Origin: Alphaproteobacteria bacterium
Lineage (GTDB): Bacteria > Pseudomonadota > Alphaproteobacteria > Rickettsiales > VGDC01
Reading direction: 5' to 3'
Assembly (NCBI GenBank): GCA_022450665.1
Contig: JAKUPQ010000016.1
Span: 1-37,654 of the forward strand
DNA length: 37,654 nucleotides
The translations under genes were made by a program, and so were the position numbers. Every line of letters begins with the position of its first letter. Position 1 is the first letter of the stretch. Below, piece after piece: positions 7,607 through 16,576 of this stretch. A model generated the notes under the pieces. The model was not told where the DNA came from. It was given only the letters and a program-made list of their open reading frames with translations, and did no database searches.

Positions 7607-9058
7607 TTAAATCTGCCATAAATGCACAGGAATATTTGTGGCTTGCTGCTTAATGTAAGTGCCTGTCATTGCTGCAAAATCAGTGCCATGTTCGGCAATA
7701 TAGGCTTTTTGCCATGCTGCGCCCGTCTTGCCGTTTTTTATGCGTGGGGCTAAAATATTATCTATATATTCAACAATACTTGCCTCATCTATGTGCAAGG
7801 CTTCCAGCCCTTGGCGCGCTAAGGGTATCAATACCTCAGCGCATAGCTGCTGCAAATTATGGGTTGCCCCATCCAGCCATTGCACATTAGCAGCTAAGCC
7901 ATATTTTGCGGCATCATAAAAATTATCTTTCGCTTGTGCAAATGCCAACATGGTCTCAGGTGGAGTGTTTTGTGTTGCCAGCGCATGGGTTAGCCCAAGA
8001 TAAAACGCGATATTTGCCATTGTATCGCTTATGGTAGGCCCTGCCGACATAGTGCGATGCTCAATCCGCAGGCTTGCTTTGCCAGTTTTGCTATCAAACC
8101 CCACCAATGGCCGGTTCCAGCGCCATATTGTGCCATTATGCAAACGTAGATGCGGTAAGGTTTTTTTGTCTTCCTCCAGCGTCACTGGCAAAATAGGCGG
8201 GTAGCCGGAAAGATTTTCGGCAAAAGCCTCAAACAATGAATCTTGCGCATAACCACTACCAAATCCCACCCTACCTATTACTTTACCCTCTTTATCGCGC
8301 AAATTACCGCTGGGAACAGCACGCTCAAATACAGCAATACGCGTTTCTTCCCATAGTGCGCGCCCATATAAATACGGCGCATTAGCTGAAATCGCCACAC
8401 AGGCTGCCGAGGCTATAATCGAAGCGTTATAGGTGCGCACTGCCGCCCTTTGCCCCACCTGAAAATGCACTTGAAGCGATGTGGCTGCCGCCTCCAGCAT
8501 AATATCTGCCTGCTCAACATGCAGCGATTCTCCTTCATCTATATGAAACGATAGCGGGGTGTTGCCACGCATCGAAAAAAGCTGCTGGTTCAGGGCATGG
8601 TATCGGTTAGAAATCGCCATAACATTTTTGGTGAGCATCTGATCGCGCAAGGTTGGGATAATGCCAATCGCCACCGCATGTAGCCCAAGATTTTCGGCGT
8701 TTCTAACACAGTCGTCCCATGTAGCGCTTAATTCTTTTGCTATATGCAACAGCGCCTTACCATCGCTATTTAATGTTTGTGGTGTATTGTTCAGCTCAAA
8801 ATTATATTGCGATAATTCTGGCCCCACCAACGGATCACTTAGCTTTGCGATAAAGTTTTCATATTCGGCTACGGGTGCAAAATTTTTGTCTACCAGCCAC
8901 GCTTCAAGTTCCATTCCCACCATGGGCTGCGCTTGGGCAAATAGCTGAGTGTCAAACATGCCCTGCAACAGTGCTGTTTCAGCGTCTAATTTTTGTTGAA
9001 ATTCAGCAAAATCATGTTCACTGAATGCAGCGCTGTCTATTTCCTGCCCCATATGCAT
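7607..9058 (-). CDS. GCS2-family glutamate-cysteine ligase-like amide ligase
   Basis: 483 residues. MVGMELEAWLVD near residue 45, a Q-x-N-x-E-type motif (QYNFELNNTP) and RIEHRTMSAGPT near residue 340 are features of the carboxylate-amine ligase family related to glutamate-cysteine ligase. Such enzymes use ATP to form a gamma- or alpha-amide bond between an amino acid and an amine. It is first in a two-gene operon with the M14 hydrolase. Two starts are possible: ATG 9058, which touches the AGG, and ATG 9052, six bases after it and better spaced. It may make glutathione precursors or another dipeptide; no gshB is in view. Confidence 0.8.
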   Translation of the reverse strand: MHMGQEIDSAAFSEHDFAEFQQKLDAETALLQGMFDTQLFAQAQPMVGMELEAWLVDKNFAPVAEYENFIAKLSDPLVGPELSQYNFELNNTPQTLNSDGKALLHIAKELSATWDDCVRNAENLGLHAVAIGIIPTLRDQMLTKNVMAISNRYHALNQQLFSMRGNTPLSFHIDEGESLHVEQADIMLEAAATSLQVHFQVGQRAAVRTYNASIIASAACVAISANAPYLYGRALWEETRIAVFERAVPSGNLRDKEGKVIGRVGFGSGYAQDSLFEAFAENLSGYPPILPVTLEEDKKTLPHLRLHNGTIWRWNRPLVGFDSKTGKASLRIEHRTMSAGPTISDTMANIAFYLGLTHALATQNTPPETMLAFAQAKDNFYDAAKYGLAANVQWLDGATHNLQQLCAEVLIPLARQGLEALHIDEASIVEYIDNILAPRIKNGKTGAAWQKAYIAEHGTDFAAMTGTYIKQQATNIPVHLWQI

Positions 9059-9172
9059 CCTATTAGTCTGGGTTGTAGTATGTGTTTACAATGCGCATAT
9101 CCCTGACAAAGTCAAATCCTGTTCATCACTTCCATATAGACACAGCGCCGCTTTGCACAGTACCATGCAGCT

Positions 9173-10465
9173 ATGAGCTTCATGATATTTGACCATTCGC
9201 AACATCCGGCAGCGCAACTTCGGTGGATATATATCGACTTCAATAGTTACTTTGCCAGTGTTGAACAACAGCTTAACCCGCAATTGCGCGGCAAGCCTGT
9301 TGTGGTGACGCCAGTAGACAGCGATTTTACATCGGCTATTGCCGCAAGCTATGAAGCAAAAGCCTTTGGCATAAAAACCGGCACGCCCATTCATGAGGCC
9401 AAGCGGTTATGTAAGGATGTGATATGTGTGCTGGCCAACCACGAAAACTATGTGTCATTTCACAACCGCATTCGCAGCGAAGTAGAAAAACACATCCCCA
9501 TCACCAAAGTATGCTCTATAGATGAAGTGGCGTGTCGGTTAATGGATAACGAAACCGCCCCCGAACGCGCCATTGAAATCTCCATGGCTATCAAGCGCGG
9601 CCTTGCTGAAAATATTGGCGAAGCTGTCACATGCTCTATCGGCATAGCGCCCAATATGTTTTTAGCCAAAGTTGCCGGAGAAATGCAGAAACCTGACGGG
9701 TTAGTTGTGTTGCCGCTGGCCGATTTGCCCGGCCCTTTGCTAAGGCTTAAGCTCAATGATATTCCAGGTATTGGCCGTAATATGAACGAGCGGTTACATC
9801 GCAAAGGCATCAGCAATATGCAGGGCTTATGGAAACTCAGCCCCCTCGAATTGCGCAAAGCCTGGGGCAGCGTTTGGGGCGAGCGTATGTGGTATTATCT
9901 GCGCGGTGCCGAATTGCAAGAACAACCCACCACACGTCGCAGTATAGGCCACAGCCATGTACTATCCCCTGAAGTGCGGCCGCCAGATAAAGCACGTTTG
10001 GTGGCACGTCGGCTAACCTTAAAAGCAGCAAGTCGATTGCGGCGTATGAACTTTTATGCCGCATATTTTAGTGTATCTGTGAGGTTAGAAAATGGCAGAC
10101 GCCATTTTGCCGAAAGCCATTGTTATCGTGCGCAAGACAGCCTTACTTTTTTACACCTGCTTGATAAACATTGGCAGGAAATTGCTGCGCAAATAGGTAC
10201 AGAACGGATAAAAAAAGTTTCAATAAACATGCAACATCTTGTGGATGCTAACGACTTGCAGCCGGAACTTCTGCCGGAATTGCCTGAGCAAGATCTGAAA
10301 TCTCGCAAAAAATGGGAAAGCATGTCGCAAGCTTTGGACAAAATCAACCAACGCTATGGCCGTGACACCATTTCTATTGGCGGCGAAACCGACCAGAAAA
10401 AAGGATTTACGGGAACAAAAATTGCGTTTACGCGTATTCCGGATGAAGAAGAATTCAGAGAATAA
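9173..10465 (+). CDS. Y-family DNA polymerase (DinB-like)
   Basis: 430 residues, longer than typical Pol IV (about 350). Catalytic Asp22 in YIDFNSYFASVEQ and Asp117-Glu118 in CSIDEV are present, as is the IGIAPNMFLAKVAGEMQKP fingers/palm segment and the helix-hairpin-helix near DIPGIGRNM. Position 26-27 (Tyr-Phe) includes the expected steric-gate aromatic residue. It performs translesion synthesis. The C-terminus after about residue 380 is an acidic/basic tail without an obvious clamp-binding peptide that I can pick. A NUDIX hydrolase starts eight bases downstream. Confidence 0.88.
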   Translation: MSFMIFDHSQHPAAQLRWIYIDFNSYFASVEQQLNPQLRGKPVVVTPVDSDFTSAIAASYEAKAFGIKTGTPIHEAKRLCKDVICVLANHENYVSFHNRIRSEVEKHIPITKVCSIDEVACRLMDNETAPERAIEISMAIKRGLAENIGEAVTCSIGIAPNMFLAKVAGEMQKPDGLVVLPLADLPGPLLRLKLNDIPGIGRNMNERLHRKGISNMQGLWKLSPLELRKAWGSVWGERMWYYLRGAELQEQPTTRRSIGHSHVLSPEVRPPDKARLVARRLTLKAASRLRRMNFYAAYFSVSVRLENGRRHFAESHCYRAQDSLTFLHLLDKHWQEIAAQIGTERIKKVSINMQHLVDANDLQPELLPELPEQDLKSRKKWESMSQALDKINQRYGRDTISIGGETDQKKGFTGTKIAFTRIPDEEEFRE

Positions 10466-10473
10466 AACACCTA

Positions 10474-10995
10474 ATGACAGCAAATATTTTACATGAAACC
10501 GAGCGTTTAAAGCTTATCGAAGAAGATGGCTGGCAATATGTACAGCGCAAAAATGCCAGCGGCATCGTTATCATGGTCGCCGTTACTTCTGAAAACGCAC
10601 TTGTTTTGGTAGAGCAATATCGTACGCCAGTACATGCGCGAGTGCTGGAGCTTCCTGCCGGAATAGCAGGTGATATTAACGCCAGCGAAACATTGGCAGT
10701 GGCGGCCAACCGCGAACTGGAAGAAGAAACGGGTTATTATGCCCATGATGCAACATTGTTGTTCGAAGGCAGTGTATCGCCCGGACTTGCTAGCGAAACT
10801 CTGACGTTTTTCTATATGAACAAATTAGAAAAACGCGGCAGCGGTGGCGGGGTGGATGACGAAAACATTACGGTACATCATGTGCCATTGGCCGAAGCCG
10901 AAGCTTTTTTTACGCAGTTTCGTAACAACGGCGGAATGGTAGATTGCAAAGTTTATACGGGATTGCACTGGGCGCAGCAACAGTGCAAGGCTTAG
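10474..10995 (+). CDS. NUDIX hydrolase, ADP-ribose pyrophosphatase-like
   Basis: 173 residues. The Nudix box is complete, running from Gly in AGDINASE to RELEEETGY (G-x5-E-x7-REUxEExGU). The upstream EQYRTPVHARVLELPAG segment is typical of the ADP-ribose / NDP-sugar pyrophosphatase branch (NudF-like). It starts eight bases after the polymerase stop, so both are probably one operon, possibly linking damage tolerance with nucleotide clean-up. Its TAG stop is interleaved with the TAA of the convergent 1258-residue gene in a TTAG. Confidence 0.9.
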   Translation: MTANILHETERLKLIEEDGWQYVQRKNASGIVIMVAVTSENALVLVEQYRTPVHARVLELPAGIAGDINASETLAVAANRELEEETGYYAHDATLLFEGSVSPGLASETLTFFYMNKLEKRGSGGGVDDENITVHHVPLAEAEAFFTQFRNNGGMVDCKVYTGLHWAQQQCKA

Positions 10996-13900
10996 CGGGT
11001 ATAGCTGGCTTGCTGATCTTGGCCAGACAACAAGCGCGATTGGTGGCTATCAGCTGGCGGCTGCGAAAAACCGCCCCGCGCCACTTCATTGGCAATAATT
11101 TCACCAAAGCGGCCATCCACCTCATGCTGTGGCATTTCATCGTGCTGCGGTTTTAGGTTACGGAAAATTTGTTCTTTCGCTGCCTTCTGATACTTTTGCA
11201 CCAGATTCTCGCTATCTTCTTTCACACGATCTTCGGCCAGCTCGCAAAACTTTTCGTTCACCACATTAGCGTAGCGTATCACCGCTTCGGCAGAGGCGCG
11301 CTGGTATTGCTTTTCTTCATCATTCCACTGCAGCATTTCACCTTCACGCAAGGAATCATCGTTACCAAGCACCGTAAATTGATTGCCGTTTTTGCCTTCA
11401 ACCGGCACACCATGAATTGCAAAACCTGCATTTGCCGCCTGATCGTTCATAAATTCAGACATGGCGCGTAGTTGCTTGCGATCAAGCACTTTATCTTCCG
11501 GTGCAACATAGGTAAGCACATCCAGATTATTAGCGTTGTCTTGCAGCATACTATGCACAAAACCCAAGCTAATCACCGCATCGCTCAATGTGCTAACAGG
11601 CTTATGTAATGCGCGCTCCATCACATCTTCTACCGCTTCACCATTTTTCCCTGCATTGAGTGCGTTAAAAATACGGGTGGAATTATCCACCATCTTCGCG
11701 CCAATCTCATCGCAGAATTGTTTCATCAATTCGTGGTCGGCATCTTCGCGCAATTCTCTTGGTTTAGCCGCAATGCGTGGAATATCTTTAAATTCATCTT
11801 TCTTTTCGAGGGCAAGCATATCGGCATGAATCTGGTTGGATTCCACCATTTTATTGCGCATATCCCCATCCAGCTCACCGGCGCTGGTAATCGCACCTTC
11901 AATCAAACTTGATGCAAGGTTAGTTTCGTTGATGATATGGCGGCGGCGTAATACGGTTTCGTTAATAGCCTCTTTTGCCGTTACCAGACCTTTACTATAC
12001 AACACCGGATATACAGCCGTCTTAAATGCGGCAGAATATAAACCCGACCGTGAGAACAGATCTTCTTGGTGCTGTAATTTATTGTATACCAGCCCGGGTA
12101 AAAGACAAGATACGGCCTCTCCTTTAGAGCGACCAAACAATTTGCGCACTTCGTGCTTAACTTCTGGATGCTCAAGGTTTTGTTTAATATTCTCACGCAA
12201 ACTGCTTGGCTTGCGCTTCACTTTATCCTGCCATTTGCCAGTTAGATCTTCTGAAACTTCTGCTTTATCTTTTAGCTGCGACTCTAGCGTGGATTTTTCA
12301 TTGCCTATATCATAATGCAATGTACCAAACAGTGAGTCTTCAATCTTACCGAGATATTCCTCACTATGTTTGCCTTTTACGGCAAAAAGCAGATTATCAA
12401 TATCGACATATTTTTTTAGCTCTTCGCTCGCAACATTGGCATAGCGAATGAGGGTTTCTTCGCTGGCGGCTTCTAATTTTCCGGTCTTTTTGTTGCGCTC
12501 CACTAACTCACCGGCCTCAACGCCGTCTACTTCGCCTTCTTCAGCAACCGATAAACCCGCAGATTTTGCCTGCTTATCTACAAAGTTACCAAGTTTTCTT
12601 AAATCGCCATGTTTAATTAAAAGCTGACTAGGATCGACATATTCCATCGAGGCGGTTTTATCAGCATTAACCTCAACAAAGCTCTGCACATAGGCCAGAG
12701 AAATCATTGCATCTGCCATATTCTCAGCTGGACGACGCAGCACGCGTGTGACCACCTCGTCCATGCTCGACACTCTGTCGGGTTTTACATCCACTCCATA
12801 AGGCGACAGCGCTTCTTCTGCCATAGAAAGACAAACTTCGCTCAGCTCTTTGTAATATGCACCCAGCACTTCGTAATCTTCTTCGCTTCGGTCTTGAGGT
12901 TTTTTGGCCGAAATTTCCGGCAAACGCTCTTTATACACGTCTTTTTTCATCAAATCCTGAATAGCAGGATGTGGCCCATCCATCGCCTCCATACGCTCCG
13001 CTACTTCCGGTGCGTGACGATGTCCGGCTTTAATGGCGGCAGTTAATACCGTATCTGCCCGCTCTGCTGCATCCAGTGCAAATCCTTTTGGCACATGGTA
13101 TAACTCTTGCGATGCCACCGTACCTATAGAGGCCGCTATAGGCGCGGTAAACAAACGAAATGTGCTTGATTTCAAGTTACTTACAAAGTCTTCTTTATCC
13201 AAAAGTGGATTGAGTTTTTCTGTAATGATGGGATCGCCATCATCATCAAGCACTTTGCGCCCCTTATCGTCCAGCGCATACATAGCTGAAGGGCCGAAGG
13301 TAGAACTCAGCTTTTTTCCATCGCTTCCAGCGGCTTCCATCAGGTTATCCAGCCCCTTACCTTCACGCAGGAAGCTTTTAAGCGCCTCGTCCAGAACTTT
13401 TACGGGATAGCTCACCAATTGCCCTGCCACGGCACGTCCAAAGAGCTTTTGATTTTCGAACATGGCTTGTGGGCGCGTTATGTGTTTTGCAGCAACGGTA
13501 GCAACGCTACCCACGCCCTTCATCATGTCTATGGGCGATGTATGGCGTCCTTTATCCCACACATCTTTCAGCTTGTCTTGAAACTGCGAAACGCTGGATC
13601 CCTTAGGATGATGCTTATCCCACACAGGAATCGGCGCGGGCGCAGGATCTTCTTGCGAGCGTGAAATAGATTCTTCGATCTCATCAAAGTGTTTATCGAC
13701 ATAGCGCAGCATATTCTCGATTTTGCCGCCCAGTTCGGTATTGATATAACCATGAATAGCATTCGCAAACGACATGGTTTCAGCCTGCGTCAATTTTTCG
13801 TGGCCGGTGATCTCGCCAGTTTTTGGATTATGCGTTTGCTTAACCATCATGCCTTCTGGCACATCATCAAACGGGCGTGGGTTGTTGTTTAATGATACAT

Positions 13901-14768
13901 TAGGTATAAACCCACGGCTATCCATTTGCTTTTCAACAAAATCTGAAAGCTTTACCGCATCTTCCGGCGGCATGAAGATATCGCTTTGCGGTATATACAT
14001 TTCGGTGCCAAGCGGGGTTGCAGCATCTACCATTACCGCTGCTACAAAACCCGAAAGGATTTGCGCCTGACGTGGAGTGGTAATGCTGTCTAAGCGTATC
14101 ACATCGCGAATATAACCTGAGGCTTCATTGCCATCGCCCCGCGCTTCGGCCTTGGCACGCGCTTCGGGATCGCGGATTTTATCATAGGCCTCACGCATAT
14201 CGGCTTTTTCTTCGCACAACGCCGACATCGCAGACAGATGGTTTTGTAATTTCGCTACATTTGTAGGGCTCATATCCAAACGCCCATGCACAAACTCATC
14301 AAGCAAACCACTGGCCTCGGCGGAATGGTTCACCAAATCATAAACCGCATGTGAGCGGCCATCTTTAATTTCTTCGCTGAGTTTTTTTGGAGCGTTGTCA
14401 AACGATTCTGCTGCCATGCCAAAGCCTTCTAAGGCACGGGAGGCATTATGCACATCACGGAAATCTTTGTTGTTGCTATAGGCAAAAGCGAAAGAGCGCA
14501 CAAACTGCCCGCCACCCGCACCGATGAGTGCATCATCAATAAAGCGCCATGCCGCAGCATCAAACTCGACTTTTTTAACTTTTTTCTGGCTAACAGGATC
14601 GCGCTGGATCAGATCCGGACGCAGCAAATCGTTTTGAATTTGGGTCAGGGGGTAATTTACGATGGCATTAAAGAGCCTGCGTTTAGTTACAAGCTCAGTC
14701 TGAAACCGCTGCTCATGGTTATATGCAGCGAACTCCCACCTATCCTGCCACTGATCTAATACGCTCAT
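10992..14768 (-). CDS. 1258-residue protein of unknown function with a repeated module
   Basis: No known domain, signal peptide or clear membrane helix is recognised. The protein is internally repetitive. Residues ~520-800 and ~895-1190 align over their length: both have a charged block (MKKDVYKERLPEISAKKP against LEKKDEFKDIPRIAAKP), then MADAMISLAYVQSF against LSDAVISLGFVHSM, then a YVxPxxxL...FxxxQAxxAGF segment, and LIRYANVASEE against VIRYANVVNEK. A third, more diverged copy of the last ~130 residues is at ~217-347 (ILSGFVAAVMVDA, then YIPQSD, DFVEKQMDSRGF). The ends are polar; the C-terminus is Gln/Ser-rich. A TATAAT -10 element is at 14813-14818. It could be a large cytoplasmic scaffold or a secreted effector; neither is shown. 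Confidence 0.75.
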   Translation of the reverse strand: MSVLDQWQDRWEFAAYNHEQRFQTELVTKRRLFNAIVNYPLTQIQNDLLRPDLIQRDPVSQKKVKKVEFDAAAWRFIDDALIGAGGGQFVRSFAFAYSNNKDFRDVHNASRALEGFGMAAESFDNAPKKLSEEIKDGRSHAVYDLVNHSAEASGLLDEFVHGRLDMSPTNVAKLQNHLSAMSALCEEKADMREAYDKIRDPEARAKAEARGDGNEASGYIRDVIRLDSITTPRQAQILSGFVAAVMVDAATPLGTEMYIPQSDIFMPPEDAVKLSDFVEKQMDSRGFIPNVSLNNNPRPFDDVPEGMMVKQTHNPKTGEITGHEKLTQAETMSFANAIHGYINTELGGKIENMLRYVDKHFDEIEESISRSQEDPAPAPIPVWDKHHPKGSSVSQFQDKLKDVWDKGRHTSPIDMMKGVGSVATVAAKHITRPQAMFENQKLFGRAVAGQLVSYPVKVLDEALKSFLREGKGLDNLMEAAGSDGKKLSSTFGPSAMYALDDKGRKVLDDDGDPIITEKLNPLLDKEDFVSNLKSSTFRLFTAPIAASIGTVASQELYHVPKGFALDAAERADTVLTAAIKAGHRHAPEVAERMEAMDGPHPAIQDLMKKDVYKERLPEISAKKPQDRSEEDYEVLGAYYKELSEVCLSMAEEALSPYGVDVKPDRVSSMDEVVTRVLRRPAENMADAMISLAYVQSFVEVNADKTASMEYVDPSQLLIKHGDLRKLGNFVDKQAKSAGLSVAEEGEVDGVEAGELVERNKKTGKLEAASEETLIRYANVASEELKKYVDIDNLLFAVKGKHSEEYLGKIEDSLFGTLHYDIGNEKSTLESQLKDKAEVSEDLTGKWQDKVKRKPSSLRENIKQNLEHPEVKHEVRKLFGRSKGEAVSCLLPGLVYNKLQHQEDLFSRSGLYSAAFKTAVYPVLYSKGLVTAKEAINETVLRRRHIINETNLASSLIEGAITSAGELDGDMRNKMVESNQIHADMLALEKKDEFKDIPRIAAKPRELREDADHELMKQFCDEIGAKMVDNSTRIFNALNAGKNGEAVEDVMERALHKPVSTLSDAVISLGFVHSMLQDNANNLDVLTYVAPEDKVLDRKQLRAMSEFMNDQAANAGFAIHGVPVEGKNGNQFTVLGNDDSLREGEMLQWNDEEKQYQRASAEAVIRYANVVNEKFCELAEDRVKEDSENLVQKYQKAAKEQIFRNLKPQHDEMPQHEVDGRFGEIIANEVARGGFSQPPADSHQSRLLSGQDQQASYTR

Positions 14769-15074
14769 TCATGCTCCACATGGGGGCTGTTTCTGATACA
14801 ATATCATATTCTATTATATCCGAAATGCGTCTTGAAAGACACGGGATAATTAAGCCTGAACAAGACTCAAACAGCAGTTTTCTGCCTTTTTCAGGTAACT
14901 CCTACCTGAGCAATATAGCAGAAAACTACATATACTACTTGTAAAAAATCATGATAGTTTTGTTACAATCCACAGGCGGAAATAGGCACCTACCCTATAA
15001 AAACGGCATCAGGAAATTGATTTTTCGGCACAATGTCTATTGCAGCGCAATATTCCATTGTTTAAAATAACAAC
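14769..15074. other. Divergent intergenic region with a nested inverted repeat
   Basis: This 306-base gap separates the 1258-residue gene from msrA. It contains an outer 10-bp perfect stem, AGTTTTCTGC at 14876-14885 with GCAGAAAACT at 14918-14927. Inside it is a 7-bp stem TCAGGTA/TACCTGA (14891-14897 and 14903-14909) with a five-base loop. No T-run follows, so it is not a simple terminator. A weak msrA promoter may be TTGTAA (14939) with TACAAT (14964-14969), spacing 19. A 57-codon frame from 14771 overlaps the repeat but has no ribosome site, and I do not call it. Confidence 0.45.
14813..14818 (-). promoter_or_regulatory. Candidate -10 box for the 1258-residue gene
   Basis: The minus strand reads GGATATAATAG, a consensus TATAAT 44 bases upstream of the start at 14768. 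The matching -35 region (TGTCTT at 17 bp) is poor, so an activator may be needed. Confidence 0.4.
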
Positions 15075-15545
15075 ATGACAATTGAAAAAGCTACATTTGG
15101 TGCCGGATGTTTTTGGGGTGTGGAAGAAGCTTTCCGCAATGTGAACGGCGTTGCCGGAACGCAAGTAGGCTATACTGGTGGAGTCATAGACGACCCTGAA
15201 TATAAGCAGGTTTGCAGTGGAAAAACTGGCCATGCCGAAGTGGTGGAAGTCACGTTTGATACAGAAATTATTGCCTATGCGCAACTGCTTGACATTTTCT
15301 GGAATCTGCATGACCCCACAACATTAAACCGGCAAGGCCCTGATGTGGGTTCGCAATATCGCTCCATGATATTCACCCATTCGTTGGAGCAAAAAGAAGC
15401 GGCTAAACTATCCAAGGCATCTGCACAAAAACAATTTAAAAAGCCAATAGTGACGCAAATTCTTCCTGCGCCCGCCTTTTGGCCAGCAGAAGAATATCAC
15501 CAAAAATATTTGTTAAAACGCGGATACGGCGTGTGTCGCAGCTAA
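15075..15545 (+). CDS. msrA: Peptide methionine (S)-sulfoxide reductase
   Basis: 156 residues. GAGCFWGVEEAF at residues 9-20 holds the catalytic Cys12, and the internal GYTGG and GHAEVVEV segments are characteristic of MsrA. A C-terminal cysteine (GYGVCRS) can act as the recycling Cys. It repairs oxidised methionine in proteins using thioredoxin. The stop TAA is interleaved with the TAG of the convergent deaminase gene. No Shine-Dalgarno is evident before the ATG. Confidence 0.95.
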   Translation: MTIEKATFGAGCFWGVEEAFRNVNGVAGTQVGYTGGVIDDPEYKQVCSGKTGHAEVVEVTFDTEIIAYAQLLDIFWNLHDPTTLNRQGPDVGSQYRSMIFTHSLEQKEAAKLSKASAQKQFKKPIVTQILPAPAFWPAEEYHQKYLLKRGYGVCRS

Positions 15546-16576
15546 CTACTAGCTGAACAATCATTCAATATCGCAAAAAGCTTTTGTTTAGTATGAGCAT
15601 CTGCAAACGACACCTCAATCGCTTTACGGGTGATTCCTGTTAGCTCTGCATCCGTAAAACCAAAATCGTTTTTTGCTGTCATATATTCCTGTGCCAGATT
15701 CGTCCAGAAAAATGGAGGATCGTCCGAATTCAAGCTGCCCACCACCCCTGCATCATAAAGCTTACGCAATGGATGCGCCGCGAAATCCGGATATACCGAT
15801 AAAGCGATATTACTATTTGGGCATATTTCAAGGCTGATATTTCTTGCTGCCAGCGTTTTAACCAAATCAGCATCTTCAATGCTACGCACACCATGGCCAA
15901 TCCGCGTTACAGGCAATGCTTCGATGGTATCTCTAACGCTTTGTGCGCCAGCTACCTCGCCCGCATGCGCGGTGCAGCCCAAGCCCAGTTTTTCATCTGC
16001 AATGGCAAATGCTGGCGCAAAATCTGCCGGATGGTGCATCAGTTCATTTCCTGCCAAGCCAACACCCACCACATAAGGATGGGGATTTTTTTCGACGGTG
16101 CGCATTAATTCCAATGCGGTTTGCGGCCCTAAATGGCGTATCATACAAATAATAAGCCTCGCCTCTATGCCGCTGTCTTTTCTCGCCTTATCCACCCCTT
16201 CGGCTACAGCATTTACATAGGTCATATACTCCATGCCAAACATAGCGGGAATATCGGGCCCCAATGTTAATTCTGCATAGATTGCGCCTTCTTTTGCAAT
16301 CGACATCAGATATTCATAGGTGACATCCACATAATCCTCAGTGGTACGGATTACGCTGGAAGCGGCATCATAACTGTTTAAAAATTCCGGAAATGTAGAC
16401 CAGTTATAATCGCCCTTAGCATTAAATATACCCTCAGGCAAAGGCATGGTATTGCGTGCCGCAAGCTGTTTGGCTAATTGCGGACTTACCGTACCCTCCA
16501 AATGCACATGCAGCTCCGCTTTTGGCAGTTTTGCTGTGCTATGCTGGTTGTCGGCGGACTTGTTTGGCACCGTCAT
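15542..16576 (-). CDS. add: Adenosine deaminase
   Basis: 344 residues from the ATG at 16576. Zinc ligands are in ELHVHLEG (HxH), the HAGE motif is present, and the catalytic SLNSDDPPFF segment is near the C-terminus, all as in adenosine/adenine deaminases. It converts adenosine to inosine (or adenine to hypoxanthine; this related subfamily cannot be excluded). Longer starts at 16591 and 16609 exist; both 16576 and 16591 have a GGAG about nine bases upstream. With any of them the gene begins inside the end of deoB, so it is translationally linked to the salvage operon. Confidence 0.9.
   Translation of the reverse strand: MTVPNKSADNQHSTAKLPKAELHVHLEGTVSPQLAKQLAARNTMPLPEGIFNAKGDYNWSTFPEFLNSYDAASSVIRTTEDYVDVTYEYLMSIAKEGAIYAELTLGPDIPAMFGMEYMTYVNAVAEGVDKARKDSGIEARLIICMIRHLGPQTALELMRTVEKNPHPYVVGVGLAGNELMHHPADFAPAFAIADEKLGLGCTAHAGEVAGAQSVRDTIEALPVTRIGHGVRSIEDADLVKTLAARNISLEICPNSNIALSVYPDFAAHPLRKLYDAGVVGSLNSDDPPFFWTNLAQEYMTAKNDFGFTDAELTGITRKAIEVSFADAHTKQKLFAILNDCSASS

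Noticed and set aside
14771-14944. 57-codon plus-strand frame upstream of msrA
   Set aside because: No ribosome site and it runs over the inverted repeat; composition does not look coding.
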